A stretch of DNA of 64,000 nucleotides from Larkinella insperata (GCF_026248825.1 NZ_CP110973.1:2251001-2315000); one strand, 5' to 3'; positions 33,951-42,291 are shown, counted from the first letter of the stretch. Notes: generated by a model not told the origin, from the sequence alone. Program-made: numbers and translations.

Positions 33951-34286
33951 ATGTTCAACATGATGGATATGTTCGGTAAGGTTAAGGAATTTCAGACCCG
34001 AATGAAAGAAGCCCAGGGCAGTCTGAATGGCATTACCGAATCGGGGGAATCAGGCGCGGGGATGGTCCGGGTAACCGTCAACGGCCTGAAGCAAGTTATC
34101 CGGCTGGAAATTGATCCGGACCTGGTGCGGCCCGACGACCGCGAGATGTTGCAGGATCTGGTGGTAGCCGCGACCAACAAAGCCCTCGAAAACGTAGAGC
34201 CCAAAATTAAGGAGCATCTTCAGAAAGCCACCGAAGGGCTGTTGCCCAATATTCCCGGTTTCGACCTGGGCAGCATGATGTCTTAA
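33951..34286 (+). CDS. ybaB: YbaB/EbfC-family nucleoid-associated protein
   Basis: A 111-residue small DNA-binding protein. It shows the family pattern: MFGKVKEFQTRMKEAQGSLN helix, then the beta hairpin GMVRVTVNGLKQVIRLEIDPDLV, then the long helix DREMLQDLVVAATNKALENVEPKIKEHL. YbaB dimers bind DNA with little specificity and often sit near dnaX/recR; neither is in the window. A methionine-rich start (MFNMMDMFG) is typical. The glycosyltransferase gene starts three bases after its stop, so they are likely one transcript, though no functional link is evident. Confidence 0.93.
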   Translation: MFNMMDMFGKVKEFQTRMKEAQGSLNGITESGESGAGMVRVTVNGLKQVIRLEIDPDLVRPDDREMLQDLVVAATNKALENVEPKIKEHLQKATEGLLPNIPGFDLGSMMS

Positions 34287-34289
34287 GGC

Positions 34290-35315
34290 ATGGATCAGGT
34301 TGCTATTGTAATCCTGAATTACAACGGAAAAGCTTACCTGGAACGGTTCTTACCGTCCGTACTGGCGCATTCGGAAGGGTGCCCCGTGTATGTTGCCGAC
34401 AACGCTTCCACGGATGATTCGGTCCGTTTGCTTCAGGAGGACTTCCCGGCGGTGCGGCTGGTGCCGTTACCGCTTAATTTTGGTTACGCGGGCGGTTATA
34501 CTGCGGCTTTGAAGCAGATTCAGGCCCGGTATTTTCTGCTGCTCAATTCCGACGTTGAAGTAAGTCCGGGCTGGTTGTCGCCCCTGGTAAAATTAGCGGA
34601 GAGCAACCCGCAGATTGCCGCCTGTCAGCCCAAAATCCGGTCGTATAAAGATCCACACCTGTTCGAATACGCCGGGGCTGCCGGGGGCTACATCGATTAC
34701 CTGGGTTACCCGTTCTGCCGTGGACGGCTTTTTGATACCGTCGAAGAGGATCAGCAGCAGTACGACGACGCGCGGGAAATTTTCTGGGCTACCGGTGCGT
34801 GTATGTTGGTCCGTGCGGAGGTTTTTCACCAACTGGACGGTTTCGATCCGCGATTTTTTGCCCACATGGAGGAAATTGACTGGTGCTGGCGCGCCAAAAA
34901 TGCCGGTCATCAGATCTGGTACTGCCCTGACTCGACGGTTTTTCACGTCGGGGGTGGTACGCTGCCCAAATCCAATGCGCGCAAAACGTTTTTAAACTAC
35001 CGCAACAGCCTCGCCATGCTCTACAAGAATCTGCCGACGGGGCATGTATTCCTGACCATTTTTATCCGGTTGGTTCTGGATGGGGTAGCGGGTTGTCAGT
35101 TAGTAATGAAGGGAAAGTGGCGGGATACCGCAGCGATTATACGGGCGCACTTTGCGTTTTACGGATGGCTTCCTTTTCTGCGCAGACAACGGCGTAGTTT
35201 AACCGATTTACGAAAAAATCGTGTGGTTCACAAGCAAATTTATCCGCACAGTATTGTGCTCCAATATTTCCTGAAAGGCCGCAAAACGTTTCGGGATCTT
35301 CAAAACGATAAATGA
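34290..35315 (+). CDS. Family 2 glycosyltransferase
   Basis: A 341-residue GT-A-fold transferase. The nucleotide-sugar site begins VAIVILNYNGKAYLERFLPSV, continues with ADNASTDDSV and carries a DxD-type LLNSDVEVSPGW. An acceptor-side motif is visible in FDPRFFAHMEEIDWCWRAKNAGH, with the E-x-D-W-x-x-R block of rhamnosyl/galactosyl GT2 enzymes. A hydrophobic stretch at about 245-262 (VFLTIFIRLVLDGVAGCQL) may associate with the membrane. It likely adds sugars to a cell-surface glycan; the acceptor cannot be told. It follows ybaB by three bases and converges with the PspC gene. Confidence 0.93.
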   Translation: MDQVAIVILNYNGKAYLERFLPSVLAHSEGCPVYVADNASTDDSVRLLQEDFPAVRLVPLPLNFGYAGGYTAALKQIQARYFLLLNSDVEVSPGWLSPLVKLAESNPQIAACQPKIRSYKDPHLFEYAGAAGGYIDYLGYPFCRGRLFDTVEEDQQQYDDAREIFWATGACMLVRAEVFHQLDGFDPRFFAHMEEIDWCWRAKNAGHQIWYCPDSTVFHVGGGTLPKSNARKTFLNYRNSLAMLYKNLPTGHVFLTIFIRLVLDGVAGCQLVMKGKWRDTAAIIRAHFAFYGWLPFLRRQRRSLTDLRKNRVVHKQIYPHSIVLQYFLKGRKTFRDLQNDK

Positions 35316-35327
35316 CCGCAGCCGACG

Positions 35328-35549
35328 CTAAAGCTCCCAGATTGTCGGGTGATTGTGCCGGCGAAGGTGCTTATTCATCTCCATCCAGAACGCCATGATC
35401 AGATAGAGTACCACCGGAGAGCCCAGCGTAAGGCAGGATGTGTAGATGAAATAAAGCCGGATGCTGCTGGCCGAAATATTCATCATCTCGCCCAGGCGTG
35501 TGCAGACACCGAATGCCTGACTTTCGACGAAATACCTGAGTTTGTTCAT
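35328..35549 (-). CDS. PspC-domain small membrane protein
   Basis: A 73-residue protein matching the PspC domain: FGVCTRLGEMMNISASSIRLYFIY followed by a hydrophobic helix (TSCLTLGSPVVLYLIMAFWME). PspC proteins are small inner-membrane proteins linked to envelope stress. The cysteine-containing helix breaks the usual glycine pattern slightly. It stands alone, converging with the glycosyltransferase gene only 12 bases away, with no recognisable terminator between them. No pspA or pspB neighbour is present. Confidence 0.85.
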   Translation of the reverse strand: MNKLRYFVESQAFGVCTRLGEMMNISASSIRLYFIYTSCLTLGSPVVLYLIMAFWMEMNKHLRRHNHPTIWEL

Positions 35550-35971
35550 AATAGTAACGGTCCTGATAATCAGTGCGCAACAAATAATTTATATATTTAA
35601 AGCGAATTTGCGGAGGTTGAATTGGACAAGCTACCAAATATACGTTGATTGCATTGCTACAACAATTCACCAATCAAAAAGTTTTAGCGAGTTATTTAAT
35701 GGCGAATAAGTTACGCACAATTAAGTGTTGGAATTAGATAATTAAATTCAGGGAAATTGTTTATATATTCGTAACAAATTTTGTTACTTTGTGTTTACTA
35801 AGGCGTTGTCTTATAAATTTTAAGATATTTTTGCTATTCAACAAAGTCAGTGCATAGACGGCCAGTTCCATCCGTATCGCCCATTTCGTGTGTTAACCTG
35901 GAACCTGTTTGAAGACTTTTGTTAAGAATACTCCCGATTAGTAATGTTTTATTTTTAATTTTTTAAGTTTT
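35550..35971. other. A/T-rich leader region of the cold-shock gene
   Basis: No gene is visible in this 422-base region. It holds the inverted repeat and near-consensus promoter at 35771-35791 and then about 180 bases of leader before the cold-shock ATG. A long structured leader is typical of cold-shock mRNAs. Confidence 0.6.
35771..35791 (+). promoter_or_regulatory. Inverted repeat GTAACAA-N3-TTGTTAC overlapping a -7-like TTACTTTG
   Basis: Seven-base arms 35771-35777 and 35781-35787 are perfect complements. TTACTTTG at 35784-35791 differs from TAnnTTTG by one base and overlaps the right arm, so a bound protein would block this promoter. It would give a leader of about 175 bases for the cold-shock gene. 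Confidence 0.45.
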
Positions 35972-36178
35972 ATGCAAACAGGTGTTGTCAAATTTTTCAA
36001 CGAGAGCAAAGGCTACGGGTTCATCGTCGAAGATGATACGAACCGTGACATTTTTGTCCACATTACTGGCCTGAATGGCACGACTATTCGGGAAACAGAC
36101 CGTGTCTCTTTCGAAGTAATCGAAGGCAAAAAAGGCCTTAATGCCGTTAAGGTGAAAAAACTGGAAGGAGCTTACTAA
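35972..36178 (+). CDS. Cold-shock-domain protein (CspA family)
   Basis: A 68-residue single cold-shock domain. RNA-binding motifs are intact: RNP1 in ESKGYGFIVED and RNP2 in RDIFVHITGL. It opens MQTGVVKFFNESKG, very close to standard bacterial Csp proteins, and ends VKVKKLEGAY. Such proteins bind single-stranded RNA and relieve structure after cold shock or in growth. It is monocistronic, with a long A/T-rich leader and a strong terminator immediately after. Confidence 0.96.
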   Translation: MQTGVVKFFNESKGYGFIVEDDTNRDIFVHITGLNGTTIRETDRVSFEVIEGKKGLNAVKVKKLEGAY

Positions 36179-36200
36179 GCTACGATTCCTTCATGAACAT

Positions 36201-36232
36201 AAAAACCCCGGCCGCATGACCGGGGTTTTTTT
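36201..36232 (+). terminator. Rho-independent terminator of the cold-shock gene
   Basis: AAAAACCCCGG (36201-36211) pairs exactly with CCGGGGTTTTT (36220-36230) around an eight-base loop, followed by more T residues. Confidence 0.93.
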
Positions 36233-36321
36233 ATGGCTTTTCGAAATTAAACATTAGACGCAAGACACGAGAGCCGGTATTTTGTCAAGCAAAGTCGTTT
36301 CTGCGGTCTTTCAGCGTTTCG

Positions 36322-36783
36322 CTACGCCACCGCCAGAATGCGAATCGGTTTTCCGTTGAATACAACTTCCGTATTCGCCTGGGCGTGGTTTAGCCGGGTA
36401 CCGATGGGCGAAGCGGGCGAGACGGCGAAATAATCAGTTTTGTCGAGGGTAATTTTTCCGGCGCTGATGGCGATGAAATAATTACCCTGACTCGTAATGA
36501 CCAAGCTGCCCGGTTGACCGCTCGTATAGGTTTTACCGCTGTCAATCCGGGTTAGTTCCTGCTGCAGCTTGAGCGCTTCGGCCAGTTGCTGGGCGTGCCG
36601 GTCGCGTTCGATCTGCGCCATGGCCCGCCCGGTTTCGTACTTGTCGCCCGCGCTGCTTTTCGATTCCTCATTGGCCGCAGCCTGCGCGGCTTCCATCGCG
36701 GTTCGGGCCGTTTCGATGCGTTGCGCAGCGTATTCCTGACAACGCTCGAAAAGCGCCTGTTTAACCGTTACGTAATCGATCAT
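36322..36783 (-). CDS. GreA/GreB-like protein
   Basis: A 153-residue protein. The N-terminal half is a helical, coiled-coil-like region (ALFERCQEYAAQRIETARTAMEAAQ, then YETGRAMAQIERDRHAQQLAEALKL). The C-terminal half resembles the GreA/GreB FKBP-like domain: GSLVITSQGNYFIAISAG, then DYFAVSPASPIGTRLNHAQ and VVFNGKPIRILAV, where SPIG matches the SP.G of Gre factors. Homologues are sometimes labelled 3-oxoacyl-ACP synthase, which the sequence does not support. It starts nine bases after lysS and is probably co-transcribed with it. A role at RNA polymerase is inferred from fold similarity only. Confidence 0.65.
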   Translation of the reverse strand: MIDYVTVKQALFERCQEYAAQRIETARTAMEAAQAAANEESKSSAGDKYETGRAMAQIERDRHAQQLAEALKLQQELTRIDSGKTYTSGQPGSLVITSQGNYFIAISAGKITLDKTDYFAVSPASPIGTRLNHAQANTEVVFNGKPIRILAVA

Positions 36784-36792
36784 GGCGGGGTG

Positions 36793-38523
36793 TTACTGAC
36801 CGGTCCAGTTTTTTACCTGATCCAGCGTCGGCATTGGCAGGTCCAGCTTCAGCTTTTTCCGCATACCGCCCAGGTCGTTGAAAATCTTGTTGGCGTTGGC
36901 CCCGCTCAGTTGGTTGACGTGCTGGTAACCCATTTTCTGCAAGGCCGGAACCCAGCCTGCCGGAATGCCCAACTGCTCAAAATCTGCTTCGGTTGATACG
37001 TCCAGTTTTTTCTCGGGACGCATCTGCGGGAAAAACAGCACGTCCTGAATCGACGGCTGGTTTGTCATGATCATGGAAAGCCGGTCGATTCCCAGGCCCA
37101 CCCCGGCCGTCGGCGGCATCCCGTATTCGAGCGCCCGCAGGAAGTCTTCGTCCATTGCCATGGCTTCTTCGTCACCCCGTTTGGCCAGTTCGAGTTGTTC
37201 TTCAAACCGGGCACGCTGGTCGAGCGGATCGTTCAGCTCCGAATAGGCGTTGGCAATTTCTTTCCCGTTGCAAATGGCTTCAAACCGTTCAACCAGTCCC
37301 GGTTTATCGCGGTGTTTTTTGGTCAGGGGCGACATCTCAACCGGGTAATCCGTGATGAAGGTCGGCTGGATCAGCTTCGGCTCCACGGCTTCACCGAACA
37401 GTTCGTCGATGAGCTTCGATTTGCCCATGGTGCTGTCGGTTTGAATGCCCCGGCTTTCGGCCACCTTCCGCAGCTCGTCTTCGCCCATCGCCGACACATC
37501 GACGCCGGTATATTCCTGAATGGCTTCAAACATGGTAAACCGTTTCCAGGGACGCTGGAAATTGATGATTTTATCGCCCACCGGCACTTCGGTTTTTCCG
37601 TGCAGATCCAGCGCGATCTTTTCGACCATCTCCTCGATCAGATCCATCATCCAGTGGTAATCCTTGTAGGCGACGTACAGCTCCACCTGCGTAAATTCCG
37701 GATTGTGGAACCGGCTCATGCCCTCGTTGCGGAAGTCTTTTGCAAACTCAAACACCCCGTCGTAACCGCCCACAATCAGGCGTTTCAGGTAGAGCTCGTT
37801 GGCAATCCGCAGGTACAGCGTCATGTCGAGCGTATTGTGGTGGGTGCGGAAAGGCCGTGCTGCCGCGCCCCCGTGAATCGGTTGCAGAATCGGCGTTTCG
37901 ACTTCCAGGTATCCCCGGTTGCTCAGAAACGTCCGGATTGAATTGACGAGCTGAGTCCGTTGCACAAACGTTTTGCGCACTTCCGGATTCACGATCAGGT
38001 CAACATACCGCTGGCGATACCGTTGTTCAGGGTCCGAGAAAGCGTCGTAGGTTTGCTTGTTGCCCTGTTCGTCCACCACCTCTTTCACCACCGGCAAAGG
38101 CCGCAGCGATTTGGTCAGCAGCCTGAATTCCGTGACGTGGATGGAGATTTCGCCGGTTTGTGTGGTGAACACATAGCCTTTGACACCAATGATGTCGCCG
38201 ATGTCCAGCAATTTCTTGAAAACCGTGTTGTAGAGCGTTTTGTCGTCGCCCGGGCACAGGTCGTCGCGCCGGAAATAAAGCTGAATCCGGTCGGTAGCGT
38301 CCTGTAGTTCGGCAAACGAGGCCGACCCCATGATGCGGAAGCTCATCAAACGGCCCGCAATCGAGATGTTCTTGTAGTCGGTTTTGTTGCGCTCGTAATT
38401 TTTATGAATGTCGGCCGCTGTAACGTTGACCTCGAATAATTCAGCAGGGTAGGGGTCAATGCCCATCCGCATCAGTTCCTCGCGCTTGTTGCGCCGGGTG
38501 ATCTCCTGTTCGCTCAGTATCAT
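36793..38523 (-). CDS. lysS: Lysyl-tRNA synthetase, class II
   Basis: A 576-residue synthetase from the ATG at 38523; the frame start at 38547 adds eight residues of no family character. The N-terminal OB-fold anticodon-binding domain covers about 1-165 (SIAGRLMSFRIMGSASFAEL). Class II motif 2 is seen in FRNEGMSRFHNPEFTQVE and motif 3 in GVGLGIDRLSMIM. It attaches lysine to tRNA-Lys. Compared with a usual length near 500, there is a C-terminal extension of about 65 residues after the catalytic core (IPAGWVPALQKMGYQHVNQL ...), with a helix-hairpin-helix-like look. A TATATTTG box lies 22 bases upstream. Confidence 0.96.
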   Translation of the reverse strand: MILSEQEITRRNKREELMRMGIDPYPAELFEVNVTAADIHKNYERNKTDYKNISIAGRLMSFRIMGSASFAELQDATDRIQLYFRRDDLCPGDDKTLYNTVFKKLLDIGDIIGVKGYVFTTQTGEISIHVTEFRLLTKSLRPLPVVKEVVDEQGNKQTYDAFSDPEQRYRQRYVDLIVNPEVRKTFVQRTQLVNSIRTFLSNRGYLEVETPILQPIHGGAAARPFRTHHNTLDMTLYLRIANELYLKRLIVGGYDGVFEFAKDFRNEGMSRFHNPEFTQVELYVAYKDYHWMMDLIEEMVEKIALDLHGKTEVPVGDKIINFQRPWKRFTMFEAIQEYTGVDVSAMGEDELRKVAESRGIQTDSTMGKSKLIDELFGEAVEPKLIQPTFITDYPVEMSPLTKKHRDKPGLVERFEAICNGKEIANAYSELNDPLDQRARFEEQLELAKRGDEEAMAMDEDFLRALEYGMPPTAGVGLGIDRLSMIMTNQPSIQDVLFFPQMRPEKKLDVSTEADFEQLGIPAGWVPALQKMGYQHVNQLSGANANKIFNDLGGMRKKLKLDLPMPTLDQVKNWTGQ

Positions 38524-38544
38524 CTTATTGTAAAAAAAGAGTTG

Positions 38545-38552
38545 CAAATATA
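38545..38552 (-). promoter_or_regulatory. Candidate -7 box TATATTTG for lysS
   Basis: The minus strand reads TATATTTG, a full match to TAnnTTTG, 22 bases upstream of the lysS ATG. No clear -33 TTTG at 19-20 bases. Confidence 0.5.
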
Positions 38553-38730
38553 GGGGATCAGAGTACGGATTTGATAGTCAAGCGTAACGGAAAAGGCGCA
38601 AAGCCTCTTTTTGACACCCTATTTCGGGTAAAAACGGGCTTGTTTAGGCTCAATGTTTTATCCGCTCCATTGTATTTTTCAACCGTGCATCCCAAAAGGT
38701 TTGGTTGTCAACCGAAATTATTGCTATTAT

Positions 38731-38753
38731 TGTGATATCATAATACTATCACA
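38731..38753. promoter_or_regulatory. Inverted repeat TGTGATA-N9-TATCACA before the SPFH gene
   Basis: Perfect seven-base arms (38731-38737 and 38747-38753) end six bases before the SPFH ATG at 38760. The left arm also overlaps an eight-base palindrome, TGATATCA. The position suits autoregulation, and an Arc-type DNA-binding protein is encoded just after the SPFH gene. Confidence 0.55.
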
Positions 38754-38759
38754 TGCGCC

Positions 38760-39599
38760 ATGATTGAAAAGAACCTTGCTTCCCGTTCGGGCTATGAAGT
38801 GTTGCCCCTGGCCCTGCTCTTATTCCTGGGTTTTCTGGTTGATACGCCCGTGGTCGGCGTCCTTGTCTCGTTAGGCTATATCATTGTTACGACTGGTTTG
38901 GTCATTGTAAATCCAAAAGAAGCTGTTGTAACCACGTTCTTTGGGGAATACGTAGGAACGATCCGGACAACGGGGCTTCGATGGGTGAATCCGCTTTACC
39001 GCAAGAAGAAAATCAGCCTCCGCGCCCGCAACCTCAACGGCCAGACGCTCAAGGTAAATGACAAGATGGGGAACCCCATCGAAATTGCGGCCGTTGTGGT
39101 TTGGCAGGTTGCCGATACCGCCAAAGCGCTGTTTGAAGTAGATGATTACACGTTGTTCGTGCAGATTCAGTCGGAAGCGGCCGTCCGGCATCTGGCCAGC
39201 ACCTGCGCCTACGATACGATGGAAGACGAAGACGCTACCGTTACGTTGCGCGATAGCACCGGCCAGATCAACGTCCTGCTGGAAAAAGAATTAAACGAAC
39301 GGCTGGCACGCGCCGGGGTAGATGTCATCGAAGCCCGGATCAGCCACCTGGCCTACGCGCCCGAAATCGCGGGGGCCATGCTGCAACGTCAGCAGGCCAC
39401 GGCCGTGGTGTCGGCCCGCAAGCAGATTGTGGAAGGGGCCGTCGGGATGGTCGAAATGGCGCTGGCACGACTGGCCGAGAAAGACGTGGTAGCCCTGGAC
39501 GAGGAGCGAAAAGCCGCTATGGTCAGCAACCTGCTGGTGGTGTTGTGCGGAGAGAAATCCGTTAATCCCGTCGTCAACGCCGGAACCTTATATAGTTAG
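38760..39599 (+). CDS. SPFH (band 7 / stomatin-prohibitin) membrane protein
   Basis: A 279-residue protein. Two hydrophobic segments occupy about 14-50 (LPLALLLFLGFLVDTPVVGV, LGYIIVTTGLVIVN). The SPFH domain follows: PKEAVVTTFFGEYVGTI, GLRWVNPLYRKKKISLRARN, then VVVWQVADTAKALFEVDDY and QSEAAVRHLASTCAYD. Helices near 195-250 (LAYAPEIAGAMLQRQQA) are the typical coiled region. SPFH proteins form large membrane rings that organise membrane domains and proteases. A small Arc-type DNA-binding gene follows at 66 bases, and an inverted repeat lies directly before the start codon. Confidence 0.92.
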   Translation: MIEKNLASRSGYEVLPLALLLFLGFLVDTPVVGVLVSLGYIIVTTGLVIVNPKEAVVTTFFGEYVGTIRTTGLRWVNPLYRKKKISLRARNLNGQTLKVNDKMGNPIEIAAVVVWQVADTAKALFEVDDYTLFVQIQSEAAVRHLASTCAYDTMEDEDATVTLRDSTGQINVLLEKELNERLARAGVDVIEARISHLAYAPEIAGAMLQRQQATAVVSARKQIVEGAVGMVEMALARLAEKDVVALDEERKAAMVSNLLVVLCGEKSVNPVVNAGTLYS

Positions 39600-39665
39600 G
39601 AATGGAGCGTCAAGCGTAATGAGTAGGAACGCTTAACGCTTCATTTTTCACTCTTCACTCAAAAA

Positions 39666-39836
39666 ATGGCTGCGGAGAAGAAAGCATTTGTATTGCGAAT
39701 CAATCCCGAAACGCTGAAGGAACTCGAACGCTGGGCACAGGAAGAGTTCCGCAGCGTTAATGGGCAGATTGAGTTTATCCTTCATGAAGCGTTGAAAAAA
39801 AGGAAAAAAAACCCTCCTCCCGAACGAAACGACTAG
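39666..39836 (+). CDS. Small Arc-type ribbon-helix-helix DNA-binding protein
   Basis: A 56-residue gene. The protein opens MAAEKKAFVLRINPETLKEL, where FVLRI is the beta strand and NPETLKELERWAQEEF the first helix, then RSVNGQIEFILHEALKKRK forms the second helix. This is the Arc/MetJ-type ribbon-helix-helix pattern (RI.PE...L...A......N..I..I...A). Dimers of this fold bind short palindromes in the major groove. It lies 66 bases after the SPFH gene and may be co-transcribed. A natural target is the repeat at 38731-38753. It might be an antitoxin-like regulator, but no toxin-like gene is next to it. Confidence 0.8.
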   Translation: MAAEKKAFVLRINPETLKELERWAQEEFRSVNGQIEFILHEALKKRKKNPPPERND

Positions 39837-39840
39837 TCTT

Positions 39841-39893
39841 CTGAGGAGCTTTGGTCCACGGGGGATAACTTCTCGCGGACCAAAGCTCCTCAG
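39841..39893. terminator. Bidirectional hairpin, 17-bp perfect stem
   Basis: Arms CTGAGGAGCTTTGGTCC (39841-39857) and 39877-39893 are exact complements with a 19-base loop. It lies between the Arc-type gene and the convergent coaX gene, three bases from the coaX stop. No T run, so termination may rest on the stem alone. Confidence 0.7.
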
Positions 39894-39895
39894 GG

Positions 39896-40714
39896 TTAAA
39901 CCCGCAACCCGATTTCGCGAATGCCGTCGAGGGTCAGGTTGGGAATGATTTCGGTAAAGTCGGGATGCAACGCCGTAATAACCGACGCCATCCCGCCCGT
40001 TGCGATGGCGATGCAGTCGCCGTTCAGTTCGGCGCGGATGCGGTCAATCAGCGAACGCACCAAGCCCTCGTACCCCATCACTACCCCCGCCTGGATGGCG
40101 TGGGCGGTGCTGGTACCCAGGGCCGAATCCGGCGTTACCAGCGGAACTTCCGGCAGCTGGGCTGTATTGGAAAACAGCGAACGTACGGCAGTTTTCAGGC
40201 CGGGCGCGATGGCAACACCGGCAATCTTACCGTCGCCCGTTACGGTGGTGAACGTCAGGGCCGTTCCAAAATCGACGATGACACAGTTTTGTTTGTAGCG
40301 CAAATAAGCGGCCAGCGCGTTGGCGACCAGGTCGGTTCCAATTGCGTAGGGGCGCAGAATCTGCATCGGTAAAGCCGGGTAAACCGCGGGGCCAACCACA
40401 ACCGGCTCCACGTTGAAAAGCCGCATCAGGGTGGCGCGCAGGGTTGGAGTCAGTTCCGGAACCACGCTGCTGATAACGATGGATTCAACGGCGCCCAGTG
40501 GCACATTGGCTTCCAGAAACCACAACCGCAACAGCCTTTCGTACCGATCGTGCTCGGCCGGAACCGCAGCTAGGTCGCCAACCGGTCGGTCGGTGACGTG
40601 AAAAGCCATCGGTTCTTCGAGCAGGGTACGCGTCCGCCAGACGTGCCGCCATTGCTGCTGATCATGTAAACCAAAAACGGTATTGGAATTGCCTGCGTCG
40701 ACGGCGAGGAACAT
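39896..40714 (-). CDS. coaX: Type III pantothenate kinase
   Basis: A 272-residue kinase of the acetate-kinase/ASKHA fold that phosphorylates pantothenate in the first step of coenzyme A synthesis. The P-loop-like start is MFLAVDAGNSNTVFGL. A second nucleotide motif is VIVDFGTALTFTTV, and GVAIAPGLKTAVRSLF with a later AIATGGMASVI completes the family pattern. Length is normal. CoaX enzymes do not respond to CoA feedback, unlike CoaA. It stands alone, with a TATCTTTG box upstream. The partner birA, often adjacent elsewhere, is absent. Confidence 0.95.
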   Translation of the reverse strand: MFLAVDAGNSNTVFGLHDQQQWRHVWRTRTLLEEPMAFHVTDRPVGDLAAVPAEHDRYERLLRLWFLEANVPLGAVESIVISSVVPELTPTLRATLMRLFNVEPVVVGPAVYPALPMQILRPYAIGTDLVANALAAYLRYKQNCVIVDFGTALTFTTVTGDGKIAGVAIAPGLKTAVRSLFSNTAQLPEVPLVTPDSALGTSTAHAIQAGVVMGYEGLVRSLIDRIRAELNGDCIAIATGGMASVITALHPDFTEIIPNLTLDGIREIGLRV

Positions 40715-40745
40715 AAAATAAAAATACGGTAAGTCAGTAAAACTG

Positions 40746-40753
40746 CAAAGATA
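40746..40753 (-). promoter_or_regulatory. Candidate -7 box TATCTTTG for coaX
   Basis: The minus strand reads TATCTTTG, 32 bases upstream of the coaX ATG, a fitting distance for a short leader. No clear -33 at the usual spacing. Confidence 0.5.
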
Positions 40754-40898
40754 GCACGAAAGACCGTTTTGAGAATCAACTCACTGCGCAAATCACGCGG
40801 CTCGTTTAGTAAGCGTCGTTATAAATCGTTACTTTTCAGAAACGGATTCGCATTCCGGCTTCCTCTTAACAAGCGGCTTTTCAAAAACGGATACGGTT

Positions 40899-42140
40899 AT
40901 GTTCAGGAACAAGCTTCACCGGTTGATGGGTACCGCCCTGCTGATGCTGCTGGTGGGTGTAATCAACAGTTGCCAGAAAGACCCCGATGAACCGGCACCC
41001 ACCAAGCCCATGACCTGGTTTGATTCTTTTGGGAAGGCGCTCGACGATTCGCTCAAGCTCAAAAAAATTGGCTATGGTTACGTAATTCTGGAAGGCGCCG
41101 AGGTGCGGGCTTCGGGGAGTGGCGGTTTCAAATCCCGGAGCAACGAAGCAGAAGGCGAAAAACCGTTTACGCTGGATACCAAAATGCATATTGCCAGCAT
41201 GAGCAAAACCATTACAACGATGGCTTTCCTGCACCTGGCAGCCGAGAAAGGAATTAAAACTACCGACAAAATTGCACCCTATCTGCCGCCCGCCTGGGTA
41301 AAGGGCGAAAACATAGACCAGCTTACGTTTCGGGATCTGATGACGCACAGCAGCGGAATTATCGGGCTGGGCAACAACTGCGCTAACGGCGCCTATTCCG
41401 AAAACATCTGGTCGGGTTTGCAGCAACTCGTGCAGAGGGGCATTCGGATTACCAACCGGGGCAAGTACTGTTATCAGAATGCCAATTTTGGGCTATTTCG
41501 GGTGCTGATTCCCTCCATCCTGGGGTATTCGTTTACCGGAGACGACACCCTTGACGATCAGCAGACCCAGCAACGGTACATGGAATACGTTCAGCAGAGC
41601 GTGTTTGATAAAGCAGGCATCACCAGCGCCAATGCCAACCAGCCGTCGGGGGCGCCGACGTATGCTTACACGTATCCGTCGGCCCAGGAGTCGGGCTGGA
41701 ATGCCGGTAGTTTTACCAATACCGTCGGGGGGTACGGCTGGTACCTGACGCCCACGGAAGCCGGAAAATTGTTTGCCACGGTTTTATCCACCGCCGACCA
41801 GAGCATCCTGACAACAGCCTGGAAAGATACCCTGCTAACCCACGGGCTGGCTTACTTCTCCGGGAGAGTCGCGGAAGGCCCAATTCGGTACCACGACGGG
41901 TGGTGGTACCTTCGGCTGGCGCAGTACCAGGGCGTCCGGACGGTCTGGATGCAGTTTCCCAACAACGTCACGGCGGTTTTATTTGTCAACGCCCTGCACG
42001 GCACCCGCGGGTATTTCCCGAGTGACGACGGCAACGACATTGTAACCTACCTCAGCCGGGCGTATACACTGGCCCGGGCCGCGAAAACCGGTCGGAAAAT
42101 GGGGGGTACGGTGACGCTCGAACACCCGGAGCCGCATTGA
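40899..42140 (+). CDS. Beta-lactamase-fold serine hydrolase lipoprotein
   Basis: A 413-residue probable lipoprotein with lipobox INSC at residue 24 and a following QKDPDEP. It has the class C beta-lactamase / D-alanyl-D-alanine carboxypeptidase fold. The S-x-x-K motif is S100-M-S-K103 in HIASMSKTITT, and Y192-Q-N194 in KYCYQNANF is the Y-x-N motif. The DLMTHSSGI phrase is typical of the family. These enzymes hydrolyse peptides, esters or lactams; whether this one acts on peptidoglycan, an antibiotic or another ester cannot be told. It is a single gene between coaX and the Panacea gene, without clear partners. Confidence 0.9.
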   Translation: MFRNKLHRLMGTALLMLLVGVINSCQKDPDEPAPTKPMTWFDSFGKALDDSLKLKKIGYGYVILEGAEVRASGSGGFKSRSNEAEGEKPFTLDTKMHIASMSKTITTMAFLHLAAEKGIKTTDKIAPYLPPAWVKGENIDQLTFRDLMTHSSGIIGLGNNCANGAYSENIWSGLQQLVQRGIRITNRGKYCYQNANFGLFRVLIPSILGYSFTGDDTLDDQQTQQRYMEYVQQSVFDKAGITSANANQPSGAPTYAYTYPSAQESGWNAGSFTNTVGGYGWYLTPTEAGKLFATVLSTADQSILTTAWKDTLLTHGLAYFSGRVAEGPIRYHDGWWYLRLAQYQGVRTVWMQFPNNVTAVLFVNALHGTRGYFPSDDGNDIVTYLSRAYTLARAAKTGRKMGGTVTLEHPEPH

Positions 42141-42291
42141 TTCGGCCCACAAAAGGATGGAAATTAAGCCGGTTCGTTGTATCTTTACCCACTGATTTTC
42201 AGTAACTGAGAATTATTTCACAGCCGATGGCGTCTGTTGCGCAGCTTGTTGCACCGACCCGGCTGAATACGTAGACAATAGATACGAATGT

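Noticed and set aside
36322..36783. Label of 3-oxoacyl-ACP synthase for the GreA-like gene
   Set aside because: The protein is 153 residues with a coiled-coil and Gre-like end; it has no thiolase fold or catalytic cysteine.
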